A stretch of 13,116 nucleotides of DNA, from contig JAADFL010000198.1 in assembly GCA_013152945.1 (NCBI GenBank), forward strand, positions 1 through 13,116. Reading direction: 5' to 3'. Numbering within the stretch: the stretch's first letter is position 1; the number at the start of each line of letters is the position of its first letter. The position numbers and the translations under genes are program-made. Below, in pieces: positions 1 through 6,862 of the stretch. The notes beneath the pieces were generated by a model. That model had not been told where the DNA came from and searched no databases. It was given only the letters and a program-made list of their open reading frames with translations. This stretch comes from Deltaproteobacteria bacterium (GTDB taxonomy: Bacteria > Myxococcota_A > JAADFL01).

Positions 1-150
1 CCCTACTTCATGAAATAACAGCATATTTTAGGCACCCTGAAAATCAACCTGGGTGGGGAGGGCCTACCCGCCGTCAGGCTTAAGGGGGGGTAAAAGTTAG
101 AACCCTCCATCCGCTCCTGCTTGGGCCGTAGTTGGTTTTTGGCGGCGTAC
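1..150. other. Left-edge 3' flank of the amidohydrolase gene, no gene seen
   Basis: This stretch lies downstream of the minus-strand amidohydrolase. It contains a G-run (about 84-91) and weak inverted pentamers (CACCC at about 34 and GGGTG at about 52), but no hairpin followed by a T-run that would be a convincing terminator. The small reading frames crossing it overlap the real gene out of frame and show no family features, so I call no gene here. Confidence 0.4.
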
Positions 151-1542
151 CTATTTTCCCCTTGGCTTTCTCTTGAGAAACCTGCCCCTGCCTTCCGGAC
201 CCACGTAGCGGCCGTTTTCCGCAACGAGTTCGCCCCTGGAAAATACCATCTCGATTGCGCCCTTGAGCTTGAATCTTGCGAATGGATACCAGTCCACGTT
301 GGTTTGCAGCCTCTTTACACTGATCCTTGCCTTTGCCCTGGGGTCGAAGATGATAAGGTCAGCATCGGAACCGGGCAGTATGGCTCCCTTTCTCGGGTAC
401 AAGCCGGCCAGTTTTGCCGGGTTGGTGCTTACAAGTGAAACCCACTTGGAGATGGTCATCCTCTTTCCGCCGACCGCTTCGGTGTATGTTATTGGAACAA
501 GAGTTTCAACACCGGGCAGGCCGTATCTGAGCTTGGTGAATTCGCCCTTCCATTTATCTTTCTGCCGTCTCGTAAACGTGCAGTGGTCGGTACATAGAAT
601 ATCTATTGTACCTTCTTTCAGTCCTTTCCATAGCCTCTGGGAATCTTTTTTAGTGCGCAAGGGCGGACAGGTCGCAAACAAGTGGCCGTTCTTGCGCAGG
701 AGGTGCTCTTCGGTCATCAAAAGGTAGTGTGGGCAGGTTTCTGCAGTTACAATGCAACCATTGTTCTTTGCTCGTGCTATCTCTTGTACTGCATCCATCG
801 TGGAAATGTGAGCCAGGTGCAGGTGCCCTCCCGTAACCTGTGCCCACTTGATTGCCCTCGAGACGGCTTCAGCCTCGGCAACCGCCGGTCTTGCCCGGGC
901 CAATGCATATGCGCCGAGGTCCCTGTAAGACGCCTCTTTTTTCATTTCCTCGGTCAGACTTTCGATGAGGTCGCCGTTCTCTGCATGCAGCATAACCGTG
1001 CCCCCGCAGCCTGCCGTTTCATCCAGCAGGTTATGGAGAACGCCGTCGTCGATTTGCAGGCCTTCCTCTTTGTACGCCGTGAAGACCTTGAATGATACCA
1101 CGCCCCGGGAAACTATTTTTTCGATCTCGCTCCTTGTCCTTTGCTTCCAATCGGTAATGACCATGTGAAAGCCGAAGTCTATGCATGCCCTGTCTTCCGC
1201 CTCGAATATCCTGTGGTCCAGGGCCGAGGAAAGTGAGTAACCGGGCACCTGCTGGGCAAAATCGATGAAGGTGGTGACACCCCCGCAGGCTGCGGCCTTG
1301 CTGCCGTTCTCGAAATCATCCGCAGTACGCACGCCGCCCTGCAGCATCTGGAAGTGAACGTGTGTGTCCACTGCACCGGGGAAAATGAATTTACCGGTTG
1401 CGTCTATGATATTGGCAGGCTTGGACGACTTGAGGGTCCTGCCCAGGTCCATTACCTTATCTCCCCTGATCCCGACATCGGCTCTAAAAGAGCCTTCAGA
1501 GGAAAAGACTCTGCCTCCCTTTATTATCGTATCGAAATACAT
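151..1542 (-). CDS. Dihydropyrimidinase / D-hydantoinase-like amidohydrolase
   Basis: This 463-residue protein is full length for the cyclic amidohydrolase family (dihydropyrimidinase, hydantoinase, allantoinase, dihydroorotase), cytosolic TIM-barrel enzymes that hydrolyse cyclic amide rings with a two-metal centre. The metal ligands are all visible: DTHVH (His61, His63), the lysine expected to be carboxylated in SFKVFTAY (Lys152), HAEN (His186), HIST (His245) and CTDH (Asp319). Tyr157, five residues after the lysine, matches the substrate-binding tyrosine of dihydropyrimidinases. The C-terminal beta-sandwich is present (GSDADLIIFDP, then a typical end). Oddities: the usual CSPPLR substrate loop reads TCPPLR, and the usual NG before the PG-E motif reads YG, so the true ring substrate is uncertain. 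The ATG start has only a weak GGTAG upstream. No other pyrimidine-degradation gene is adjacent, and it is divergent from the next gene. Family assignment is firm, substrate is not. Confidence 0.88.
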   Translation of the reverse strand: MYFDTIIKGGRVFSSEGSFRADVGIRGDKVMDLGRTLKSSKPANIIDATGKFIFPGAVDTHVHFQMLQGGVRTADDFENGSKAAACGGVTTFIDFAQQVPGYSLSSALDHRIFEAEDRACIDFGFHMVITDWKQRTRSEIEKIVSRGVVSFKVFTAYKEEGLQIDDGVLHNLLDETAGCGGTVMLHAENGDLIESLTEEMKKEASYRDLGAYALARARPAVAEAEAVSRAIKWAQVTGGHLHLAHISTMDAVQEIARAKNNGCIVTAETCPHYLLMTEEHLLRKNGHLFATCPPLRTKKDSQRLWKGLKEGTIDILCTDHCTFTRRQKDKWKGEFTKLRYGLPGVETLVPITYTEAVGGKRMTISKWVSLVSTNPAKLAGLYPRKGAILPGSDADLIIFDPRAKARISVKRLQTNVDWYPFARFKLKGAIEMVFSRGELVAENGRYVGPEGRGRFLKRKPRGK

Positions 1543-1726
1543 GTTTCTACCAGTTAGATCGAGCTCGCAATATTGTCAATCAATCATGTATTGCATCCAT
1601 TGGTCAAAGGTAGGATACTGACGGCCGTTGTCCGGACGAGTGGATTTGAAAAACGATTCGTAGTTTGGGTTGCATGGAGGCCCCGGGATCTTGGATGGCA
1701 CACAAAAACAGGATACTACTAAAGGC

Positions 1727-1987
1727 ATGAACTACAAGGACGGGGAAAGACCATCCGATGATGGTGTGGAGATCCTGGCCAAGGCTGAAGAATTGTTCGA
1801 GGCAGGAGATTATTACCTTGCAGGGAAGTTATATCAAAAAGGAAAGCCGTTGGTTCAGGGTGATGCAGCCAAGGAAGCGGAAGACTTGAGGCAAAGACTC
1901 GGTCTGGACAAGGTTGCGCTCTATGCAGGCATCTTGTTTTTCTTGCTGCTTGTGTTCGTATGGTGGCTGGTAATGGCGCGAACCTGA
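1727..1987 (+). CDS. Small tail-anchored protein with TPR-like helical hairpin
   Basis: Starting at ATG 1727 this is an 86-residue protein. Residues about 14-57 form two predicted amphipathic helices with the spacing of a single tetratricopeptide repeat (AEELFEAGDYYLAGKLYQKG, then a charged helix). Residues about 65-83 are a strongly hydrophobic single membrane span (YAGILFFLLLVFVWW) followed by only a few residues, so the helical part should face the cytoplasm as in a tail-anchored protein. An in-frame ATG at 1670 would add 19 low-complexity residues. Neither start has a strong Shine-Dalgarno. An 11-codon ORF (1695-1730) ends in an ATGA overlap with ATG 1727, which might couple translation. 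The gene is divergent from the amidohydrolase and convergent with the CsgG-like gene. I do not recognise a named family, and the role is unknown, possibly a scaffold at the inner membrane. Confidence 0.62.
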   Translation: MNYKDGERPSDDGVEILAKAEELFEAGDYYLAGKLYQKGKPLVQGDAAKEAEDLRQRLGLDKVALYAGILFFLLLVFVWWLVMART

Positions 1988-2195
1988 AATTAACGGGACG
2001 GTTTCGTTCGTGCCAGGTCTACCTGACTGTAATAAAAAGGAATGTCAAAAAAAGCTCAACAGTAAAAAGACAAGAAATACCTGACTGACTTCAGTAACTG
2101 TCATCTTTACCGTAATTCTATCGTAATCTTGAAGAACCGGCGGGATTGCCCTTGTGACCGAAAGTTATCCCATGAGTGGGGATATGAGCGTTTCC
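1988..2195. other. Convergent intergenic region with 10-bp direct repeat
   Basis: This 208-bp A/T-rich gap separates two convergent genes. TACCTGACTG occurs exactly twice, at 2020-2029 and 2078-2087. The second copy runs into an inverted repeat ACTGA-CT-TCAGT (2084-2095) and the palindrome CAGT-A-ACTG (2092-2100). No strong intrinsic terminator with a T-run serves the plus-strand gene. No ORF is credible here. Confidence 0.4.
2166..2184 (-). terminator. Possible weak terminator hairpin after the CsgG-like gene
   Basis: TATCCC and GGGATA form a perfect 6-bp stem around a 7-base loop, 11 bases past the stop codon of the minus-strand CsgG-like gene. The sequence following it on the minus strand (AACTTTC) has only a short T-run, so it may be a transcript-end stabiliser rather than an efficient intrinsic terminator. 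Confidence 0.3.
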
Positions 2196-3350
2196 CTAAA
2201 AATGAAAGCCCCAGGATAGGCCCACTTGCTTATCACCGGACGGCGTGACTCCGGCCCATGGAATTATCCCGGTCGAACCGTCATGCGCCAATGCATCGTC
2301 ATACGTGTAGTTCTTGCCTGAAAGATAAGCATCGAGAATGGAAATGGCAAAGACACCTGCCCATACGCCTATCATGATGTTGCCTCTCAAGTATTCGTCC
2401 TGGGCCTCTTTCCTCAATACCGTGTGTGCGCCTATTCTGTGTTTGTACCAATCTCTCAAGGTGCACTCGCCGTTCGGACCGGAGCCTGAACCGGATGAGC
2501 ATGCAGGACCGTTGCCCTGCCTGCTCGGGCCCCAGGTCGTGGGGCAATTGCCCCCGTCACAAGGCACGTCGTAATCGTCCCGGTACCCCGGTTGACCCTG
2601 CGCAATGTTGAAGCCCGAAGGGATCCAGTTGTATTTCTGCTCGGCCATGTAACCACGGCTCCAGAAAATCGCCGCGCCGGTCAGGGACAAGACCTGTGCC
2701 GAGGTAAACACTATAGCCTTTACAATGTCGTCGTTGTACCACTGACCCCAGGAGGCAATAGGCGTCAGAGCCCTGAACAGGGCGCCGGACTTTGACTTGA
2801 GCACAACAGCCTCTGCCGACAAGGCTATAAGGTCGGCTGCCTGGATCTCCACGTTGTCCGCGACCAGCACGGTTGCCTGCTCGGTCGAGATTATTCTCGC
2901 GTTCACCAGGAATTTGTCTCCTGCATCAGCGACCGATCCTACTACGATTGCATCGGCTCCCACCATCTTCCCGACCTTGGCTGCCTTTCCCTCGTCTTCG
3001 AGCAAGCCGGTCTGGGCCAGGGCCATCTCTTCGATCGCATCATTCAGGCGTTGCCGTTCGACGATGTTGAAGCCCTTGTCCCTGTGGAAATAGGTCGTCA
3101 GTTCGGCGGTTACAAGTGCTCCGAGTTCCTTGTCCTTGGCGATTTTGCCCTTTGCAATGAACGGATTTACTGCGAGCCACTGGAACTTTGACTTGCCCGG
3201 CAGCTTCTTGAAAGCCTTGGCCAATTTGCCTCCAAGCGTATCAATGGCCATTGCCACTCTGCTCCTCGTCTTGGGATCCAGGGCATGGGAAACCGCCGGT
3301 AACAAGCTTATGGAGAACAGAACAGCTATGGTGAGAGTGAGTCTTTTCAT
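2196..3350 (-). CDS. Secreted CsgG/FlgO-like protein with C-terminal DUF5683-like half
   Basis: This 384-residue protein begins with a clear signal peptide (residues 1-23, cleavage after VSHA, no lipobox cysteine). Residues about 55-165 match the CsgG/FlgO fold: a start like FQWLAVNPF, then FNIVERQRLNDAIEEMALAQTG, then KVGKMVGADAIVVGSV and a strand pair. This family includes outer-membrane secretion channel subunits and flagellar-associated lipoproteins. Residues about 188-345 resemble the small membrane domain appended to such proteins (PIASWGQWYNDDIVKA, then NIMIGVWAGVFAISILDAYLSGK, compare PGxGQxY and xxDA motifs). Between them, at about 240-305, lies a Gly/Ser-rich insertion with four cysteines (264, 269, 284, 296). 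The protein ends in SWGFHF, typical of outer-membrane beta strands. The start is good: AAAGGGGGAAAG precedes ATG. It stands alone, and its partner is unknown. The CsgG-like part is confident, a channel role is not. Confidence 0.72.
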   Translation of the reverse strand: MKRLTLTIAVLFSISLLPAVSHALDPKTRSRVAMAIDTLGGKLAKAFKKLPGKSKFQWLAVNPFIAKGKIAKDKELGALVTAELTTYFHRDKGFNIVERQRLNDAIEEMALAQTGLLEDEGKAAKVGKMVGADAIVVGSVADAGDKFLVNARIISTEQATVLVADNVEIQAADLIALSAEAVVLKSKSGALFRALTPIASWGQWYNDDIVKAIVFTSAQVLSLTGAAIFWSRGYMAEQKYNWIPSGFNIAQGQPGYRDDYDVPCDGGNCPTTWGPSRQGNGPACSSGSGSGPNGECTLRDWYKHRIGAHTVLRKEAQDEYLRGNIMIGVWAGVFAISILDAYLSGKNYTYDDALAHDGSTGIIPWAGVTPSGDKQVGLSWGFHF

Positions 3351-3397
3351 CTTTCCCCCTTTCCGAGAGAATGCTCGAATAAGTACCGTGAACCTTA

Positions 3398-3423
3398 GAA
3401 AAAAGCCGGAATTACTACCGGCT
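3398..3423 (-). terminator. Rho-independent terminator upstream of the CsgG-like gene
   Basis: On the minus strand, AGCCGG and CCGGCT form a perfect 6-bp GC-rich stem with an 8-base loop, followed directly by six T residues. It lies about 260 bases past the end of the upstream minus-strand unit and only 48 bases before the CsgG-like start codon. It could end read-through from the upstream unit or act as an attenuator in the CsgG-like leader. Confidence 0.68.
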
Positions 3424-3658
3424 GTTCAGGAATCTTGGTAACACATTGTGACATTTAGAGTCAAGAACCGGAAATGCGCTTTTCTCCCGGGTATTGTGGA
3501 TCCGTTCCCCGGCACGTGTGACCGGGACCGGGATTTTATAGTCTGAACCTGGCGCCATAATAACGGTGTTGCACGCGGACGGCATGATGGCTCGCGGTGA
3601 TTTTTTAGTCATGCCGGGTGGTTGCGTAAGTATGGATTATTCAACCTGGGTCGAACAA

Positions 3659-3672
3659 CCGGCAGGAGCCGG
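3659..3672 (-). terminator. Possible weak terminator after the small membrane protein
   Basis: CCGGC and GCCGG form a perfect 5-bp stem with a 4-base loop, starting 10 bases beyond the stop codon of the minus-strand 133-residue gene. On the minus strand the stem is followed by TTGTTC, a poor T-tract, so termination would be weak at best. Confidence 0.3.
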
Positions 3673-3682
3673 ATTACCGGGT

Positions 3683-4084
3683 CTACTGGTAGCGGACCAT
3701 GTACTTGGCTGTCGAGAAGCTTATGCAGGTCGAGACCCGGCCCGATTCCGGCCTCACGAGCCGCCAGAGATAAGTCTTGCCTGGCTTCAGCTCCGGAAGA
3801 CGAACGGCATTACCGCGTACCGTTTCGCTTAGTATGGGCTTGTCGAAGCCCTGTTCCCTTGTGGTCAGTTGTAATTCCAAGGCATCGGGCCAATCGCCCC
3901 GGAACCAGGCCAGGCGAACAGGTTGTTTCTGAACCACGTACCCGCCGGGCGGCACCTGCGGTACCGCTGCATCGCCGTGTACAAGGTAACCGCCCACGTT
4001 TACCAGGGCTGAGAACATGAGAAGAACGGCCACGGCATATCGCCGCAGGCCGGCAATGATCCAGGTCCAGGGCAGGCCCTTCAT
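3683..4084 (-). CDS. Small membrane-anchored protein with Ig/fibronectin-like domain
   Basis: From ATG 4084 this is 133 residues. The first ~17 are followed by an uncleaved signal-anchor-like hydrophobic stretch (AVAVLLMFSALVNVGGYLV), then a periplasmic or extracytoplasmic region (about 40-133). Its strands and the LPELKPGKTYLWRLVRPESG turn look like a short fibronectin-III or Ig-like beta sandwich. I chose ATG 4084 because it overlaps the stop of the upstream gene as ATGA and has GGAG six bases upstream, both inside the end of that gene. Longer versions (ATG at 4096 or 4141) would overlap the upstream gene more. Translational coupling implies it works with the large membrane protein. I do not recognise a named family, and its function is unknown. 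Confidence 0.72.
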   Translation of the reverse strand: MKGLPWTWIIAGLRRYAVAVLLMFSALVNVGGYLVHGDAAVPQVPPGGYVVQKQPVRLAWFRGDWPDALELQLTTREQGFDKPILSETVRGNAVRLPELKPGKTYLWRLVRPESGRVSTCISFSTAKYMVRYQ

Positions 4085-6495
4085 TGTTTTCTCCATGTAC
4101 GTGTTGTTTGCCAAATACCGAAACCGGCAAGGAAACACCATGTCAATATGGAAGCAAGATCCAGCAGCGACTCACCGGCCGGGGTTTCCCAGAAAATTCT
4201 GACCACGTGTTCTCCAGCCGGCAATATTGTTGCAACCATGTCCGGCCCTGCAGCTACCACCGGCGCAGGCTTGCCGTCCACGGTGGCATTCCATCCGGAT
4301 GCTGCAAAGACAGGGACCACGAGTAATTCCGGGTCGCTTGTTTGCACCCGGTACACGTCCGGGCCGGCAATATGCTGTTCTTTGACTTCGACGACAGCAT
4401 CGGATCGCCCACCCGGCACTGAATCGATAAGGGATATCTTGTCCAGCCCTGCAACCTTGGCAGGAATGCCTTCAAGAGGCGAAACGCTGAATACAGGCCT
4501 TCCACGGGCGGTAAAAACCTTGAGTGCTTCCAGGTCCTGTTGTCCAAGCTGGCCCGGATCGAGCACCCACACTGCATCGGCAGGCGCCAGCACGGCCTGG
4601 TCGAGGTGACTGCCCGGCACCATGCGATAGGGAGTCGGAGGCGTAGCGCCCTTGCCCGTGAAACGAGCGATCCATGCCTCTCCGGTGTAGAACCATTGTG
4701 TGTCATCGGCCACCACGAGGATTGTTTTTACCGCAGTCCAGGCATAGGTGGCGAATTTGTCGTGGTACAGGTAGCTGCCCCAACCACGCTTGACCTGCTC
4801 CATTGAAGGAGTTCCGTCCGACTCTTGTAGTTTATTGAGCCTGCCCGCACGTTTGCGATTCACAAGGTAATAGCCTATGCCGATGTGCCGGGCCAGGGCC
4901 AGGTACCTGCCTGGCCTGCGCATCCGGTTGCAAAGCATTGAACAAAGTGTAGGTCCAAGCAGACGCCAATGCCCGCACACGGTATGTTGTCCTTTCGAAG
5001 CCATGTATGAAAGCCGCCGCTTGTCAGTGCGAAAGTGCCCGTGATCCAGGACGATGCGAAGCGGTGAACCCATTGATGCAGGCCGGGCTATTGAATACGC
5101 CCGCTGAAATGTGCGCTTGGAGCCCGGGTTGACATGTGTTCCCGCCAATGTGGTCACATGAACGAGAAAAAGAATGAAGGCGGCCGCGCCAAGCACCAAG
5201 CCGGTTATAGTTGTAATGCGGCCTGCAGTATGTCCCATGCGATGTGCGATTAATCCCGCTTCTTTACCTAGTTCGAAAAGTCCTGTGCCTGCCAGGCCGA
5301 AGGCAAAGAACTCGAGAAGGTATACACATCTAAAAAATTGGATCCTTTGCGCAAAGGGCAAGTATGAAAGCCAACCGACATCGTCGGGCCCCATGAGCAT
5401 CAGGAAAGAAAGCGTGAAGCCGGCCACCATGAAGCGATGACCCGTGAAACGCCAACGCCGGAGGCACATGAACAGTCCGAGCAATGTCAGCACGGTCAAA
5501 ACAGGAGGCCGTTCGACCAATGTGCCTGAGATATTAATGCGATTGATCAGTTTGTCATCTGCGGTTTGCCTTGACCTGTCCGTGGTGCGGGCATCATCGA
5601 GTAAACGGCCGCTGAACAAGAGGCGCGTGGCCTGACCCGGCGAGAGCCCGGTGGACCAGCTTGCATAGTTGGGCAGTGCAATGACATCCGGAACCGGCCT
5701 GTGGCGCAGGCGGTGCTGCAGGAAAGGCACCAGCCAGAAGGCTGTGAGCAGGATCGACAGCACCGAGAATATCGCCAGGGACCGCCATGTTCGGTGAAGG
5801 TCCCAGCGCTCTATAACGAACAGCAGCACGGCTGCGAGCACAGCATATACGGCTACCATGGCATGTGCCACGAAAGTCAATGCAAAGAGGGCGGCTGCAC
5901 CGAAAGGGCCGCATTTCCCACGCAACATGCGTGCAAAACGACCGAGAAACAAGGGGAAAAACACTCCGGCCAATGCCTGTGTGATAACACCTGTTGTAAA
6001 AAAACTCTCGTACGATGTACCAAAACCGGCAACAGATATCAAGGTAAGCAGGGCGCCCAGCCCCGCCGCCGGTTCAGGCAGGCCCAAGGACAGGTATCCA
6101 CGCCAAAGAGCCAGGGGTATGGCTGCAAACAGCAGACATATCAAGAGATTGTGCAACAGTAGCAAATCAATGCCGAGCCATGCATGCAGGCTTCCGGTTA
6201 TCAGGTAGAAGAGCGGTTGATAGAACTTCAACATTGGTGTGCCGAAGTCCATGGAAATTGGTCCGAACGGATTGCGGCCTTCGGAAATGGCGAGTGCTGT
6301 TTGGCCCTCACACTGCAAGTGATAGGTTTGGTCTCCTGATTGGTCGAGCCTGCCTGAAAGCATGTCGTGGGTGCTCACGAGCACTACAACCGAGCCCAGT
6401 ATTGCGAGGAAGAGACCAGGTCTTTTGCGTACCATGGCGCCCAAGCCCGTAACCGGATTACTCATAATCGATCTTATTGTGGATTTTGTTCTCAT
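4081..6495 (-). CDS. YfhO/GT-C-like polytopic membrane protein (6-pyruvoyl-tetrahydropterin synthase-related)
   Basis: This is an 804-residue integral membrane protein. A first span (about 26-44) is followed by an acidic loop LDQSGDQTYHL (50-60) and, downstream, MLKFYQPLFYLITG (88-101). This is the arrangement of GT-C type lipid-linked sugar transferases and of the PF10131/YfhO family. Some ten more spans follow between about 110 and 450. A large extracytoplasmic part (about 450-770) contains HIGIGYYLVN and ends with GWNATVDGKPAPV...GEHVVRIFWE (734-770), the typical YfhO C-terminal beta domain. A last span is at about 776-794. Such proteins are thought to glycosylate cell-envelope polymers. 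Acceptor and donor here are unknown. ATG 6495 lacks a strong Shine-Dalgarno; ATG 6465 is an alternative start (MSNPVTGLGA). Its end overlaps the next gene by four bases. Confidence 0.78.
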   Translation of the reverse strand: MRTKSTIRSIMSNPVTGLGAMVRKRPGLFLAILGSVVVLVSTHDMLSGRLDQSGDQTYHLQCEGQTALAISEGRNPFGPISMDFGTPMLKFYQPLFYLITGSLHAWLGIDLLLLHNLLICLLFAAIPLALWRGYLSLGLPEPAAGLGALLTLISVAGFGTSYESFFTTGVITQALAGVFFPLFLGRFARMLRGKCGPFGAAALFALTFVAHAMVAVYAVLAAVLLFVIERWDLHRTWRSLAIFSVLSILLTAFWLVPFLQHRLRHRPVPDVIALPNYASWSTGLSPGQATRLLFSGRLLDDARTTDRSRQTADDKLINRINISGTLVERPPVLTVLTLLGLFMCLRRWRFTGHRFMVAGFTLSFLMLMGPDDVGWLSYLPFAQRIQFFRCVYLLEFFAFGLAGTGLFELGKEAGLIAHRMGHTAGRITTITGLVLGAAAFILFLVHVTTLAGTHVNPGSKRTFQRAYSIARPASMGSPLRIVLDHGHFRTDKRRLSYMASKGQHTVCGHWRLLGPTLCSMLCNRMRRPGRYLALARHIGIGYYLVNRKRAGRLNKLQESDGTPSMEQVKRGWGSYLYHDKFATYAWTAVKTILVVADDTQWFYTGEAWIARFTGKGATPPTPYRMVPGSHLDQAVLAPADAVWVLDPGQLGQQDLEALKVFTARGRPVFSVSPLEGIPAKVAGLDKISLIDSVPGGRSDAVVEVKEQHIAGPDVYRVQTSDPELLVVPVFAASGWNATVDGKPAPVVAAGPDMVATILPAGEHVVRIFWETPAGESLLDLASILTWCFLAGFGIWQTTRTWRKQ

Positions 6496-6580
6496 CCGGA
6501 ATGCTTTTCGCAGGCGGTATTTTTTCCAAACATAAATTCAGGCATCAAAAATTCTTTTCCACCCGGCATGCCCTGTCCCG

Positions 6581-6619
6581 GAGCCGCCGGTGATAATATT
6601 TTCCGCATCCCGCCGGCTC
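6581..6619 (-). repeat. Repeat element, copy 1 (minus orientation)
   Basis: On the minus strand, 6619 down to 6592 differs from 7354-7380 on the plus strand at only three of 28 aligned positions (two substitutions, one single-base gap). Shared key parts are GAGCCGGCGG, then TGCGGAAAATATT, then TC. This copy is also palindromic: its 10-base ends (6581-6590 and 6610-6619) pair at nine of ten positions around a 19-base A/T-rich centre. This suggests a dispersed hairpin-type repeat (REP-like or a small MITE), though only two copies are in view. Confidence 0.6.
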
Positions 6620-6738
6620 CCGAAGCGACTGGCTGCGTTTCTCCTCTTCGAAATAACTGCAGCGCAAACCTAATAACATAGGTCGAGTACAGGGACAAGA
6701 CCGGGTAAGCCTTTTTAAAGGCGGACCTGTGTACGATT

Positions 6739-6756
6739 CTGTTTCAGTCGAAACAG
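6739..6756. promoter_or_regulatory. Perfect palindrome abutting the slyD promoter (possible operator)
   Basis: CTGTTTC and GAAACAG form a perfect 7-bp inverted repeat with a 4-base spacer, ending two bases before the -35 hexamer. The position fits an operator for a dimeric repressor or activator. No regulator gene lies next to it, so the regulator is unknown. Confidence 0.5.
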
Positions 6757-6757
6757 C

Positions 6758-6786
6758 TTGACCTGTGGCTTTGTCTATCCTAGCAT
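6758..6786 (+). promoter_or_regulatory. Sigma-70-like promoter for the SlyD-type gene
   Basis: TTGACC (6758-6763), a 17-base spacer and TAGCAT (6781-6786) match the consensus at five and four of six positions with ideal spacing. Predicted transcription would begin near 6793, giving a leader of about 70 bases. Confidence 0.6.
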
Positions 6787-6862
6787 ATGAGCCAAGTTAA
6801 CCCCGGATCGAAGTCCGCGAGGTGTGGATTCCGGTACGGGGCTTTGTTTTCGGGAGTTTTTT

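Larger units (their letters stand above)
3351..3682. other. 332-bp intergenic leader region, no gene
   Basis: This gap lies between two minus-strand units. It holds a likely intrinsic terminator (3398-3423), a possible weak terminator just past the upstream gene (3659-3672), and a hairpin-prone CCCGG...CCGGG stretch around CACGTG (about 3508-3526). Short reading frames here show no domain, no Shine-Dalgarno and no natural composition. I could not pick out a convincing -35/-10 pair for the CsgG-like gene in the roughly 47 bases left between the terminator and its start codon. Confidence 0.45.
6496..6862. other. Divergent intergenic region with repeat, palindrome and promoter
   Basis: This 367-bp region separates the minus-strand membrane-protein unit from the plus-strand SlyD-type gene. 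I see one copy of a repeated element (6581-6619), a small hairpin GCCTTT-TT-AAAGGC (6709-6722), a perfect palindrome (6739-6756) and a sigma-70-like promoter (6758-6786). An exact direct repeat GACCTGTG occurs at 6724-6731 and 6760-6767. A 68-codon minus-strand frame (6492-6698) touching the membrane-protein start has no Shine-Dalgarno or recognisable features and is not called. Confidence 0.5.

Noticed and set aside
3-224. 73-codon minus-strand frame at the left edge
   Set aside because: It overlaps the C-terminal coding part of the amidohydrolase out of frame and shows no family features.
1543-1669. Perfect TTGACA on the minus strand before the amidohydrolase gene
   Set aside because: No acceptable -10 hexamer lies at 16-18 bases, and the start site would fall at the start codon itself.
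3500-3540. CCCGG...CCGGG hairpin around CACGTG as a plus-strand terminator
   Set aside because: No plus-strand gene precedes it and there is no clean T-run after the stem.
6492-6698. 68-codon minus-strand frame ending in an ATGA overlap with the large membrane protein start
   Set aside because: It would start at TTG without a Shine-Dalgarno, its composition is not protein-like, and it runs through the palindromic repeat element. The overlap looks coincidental.
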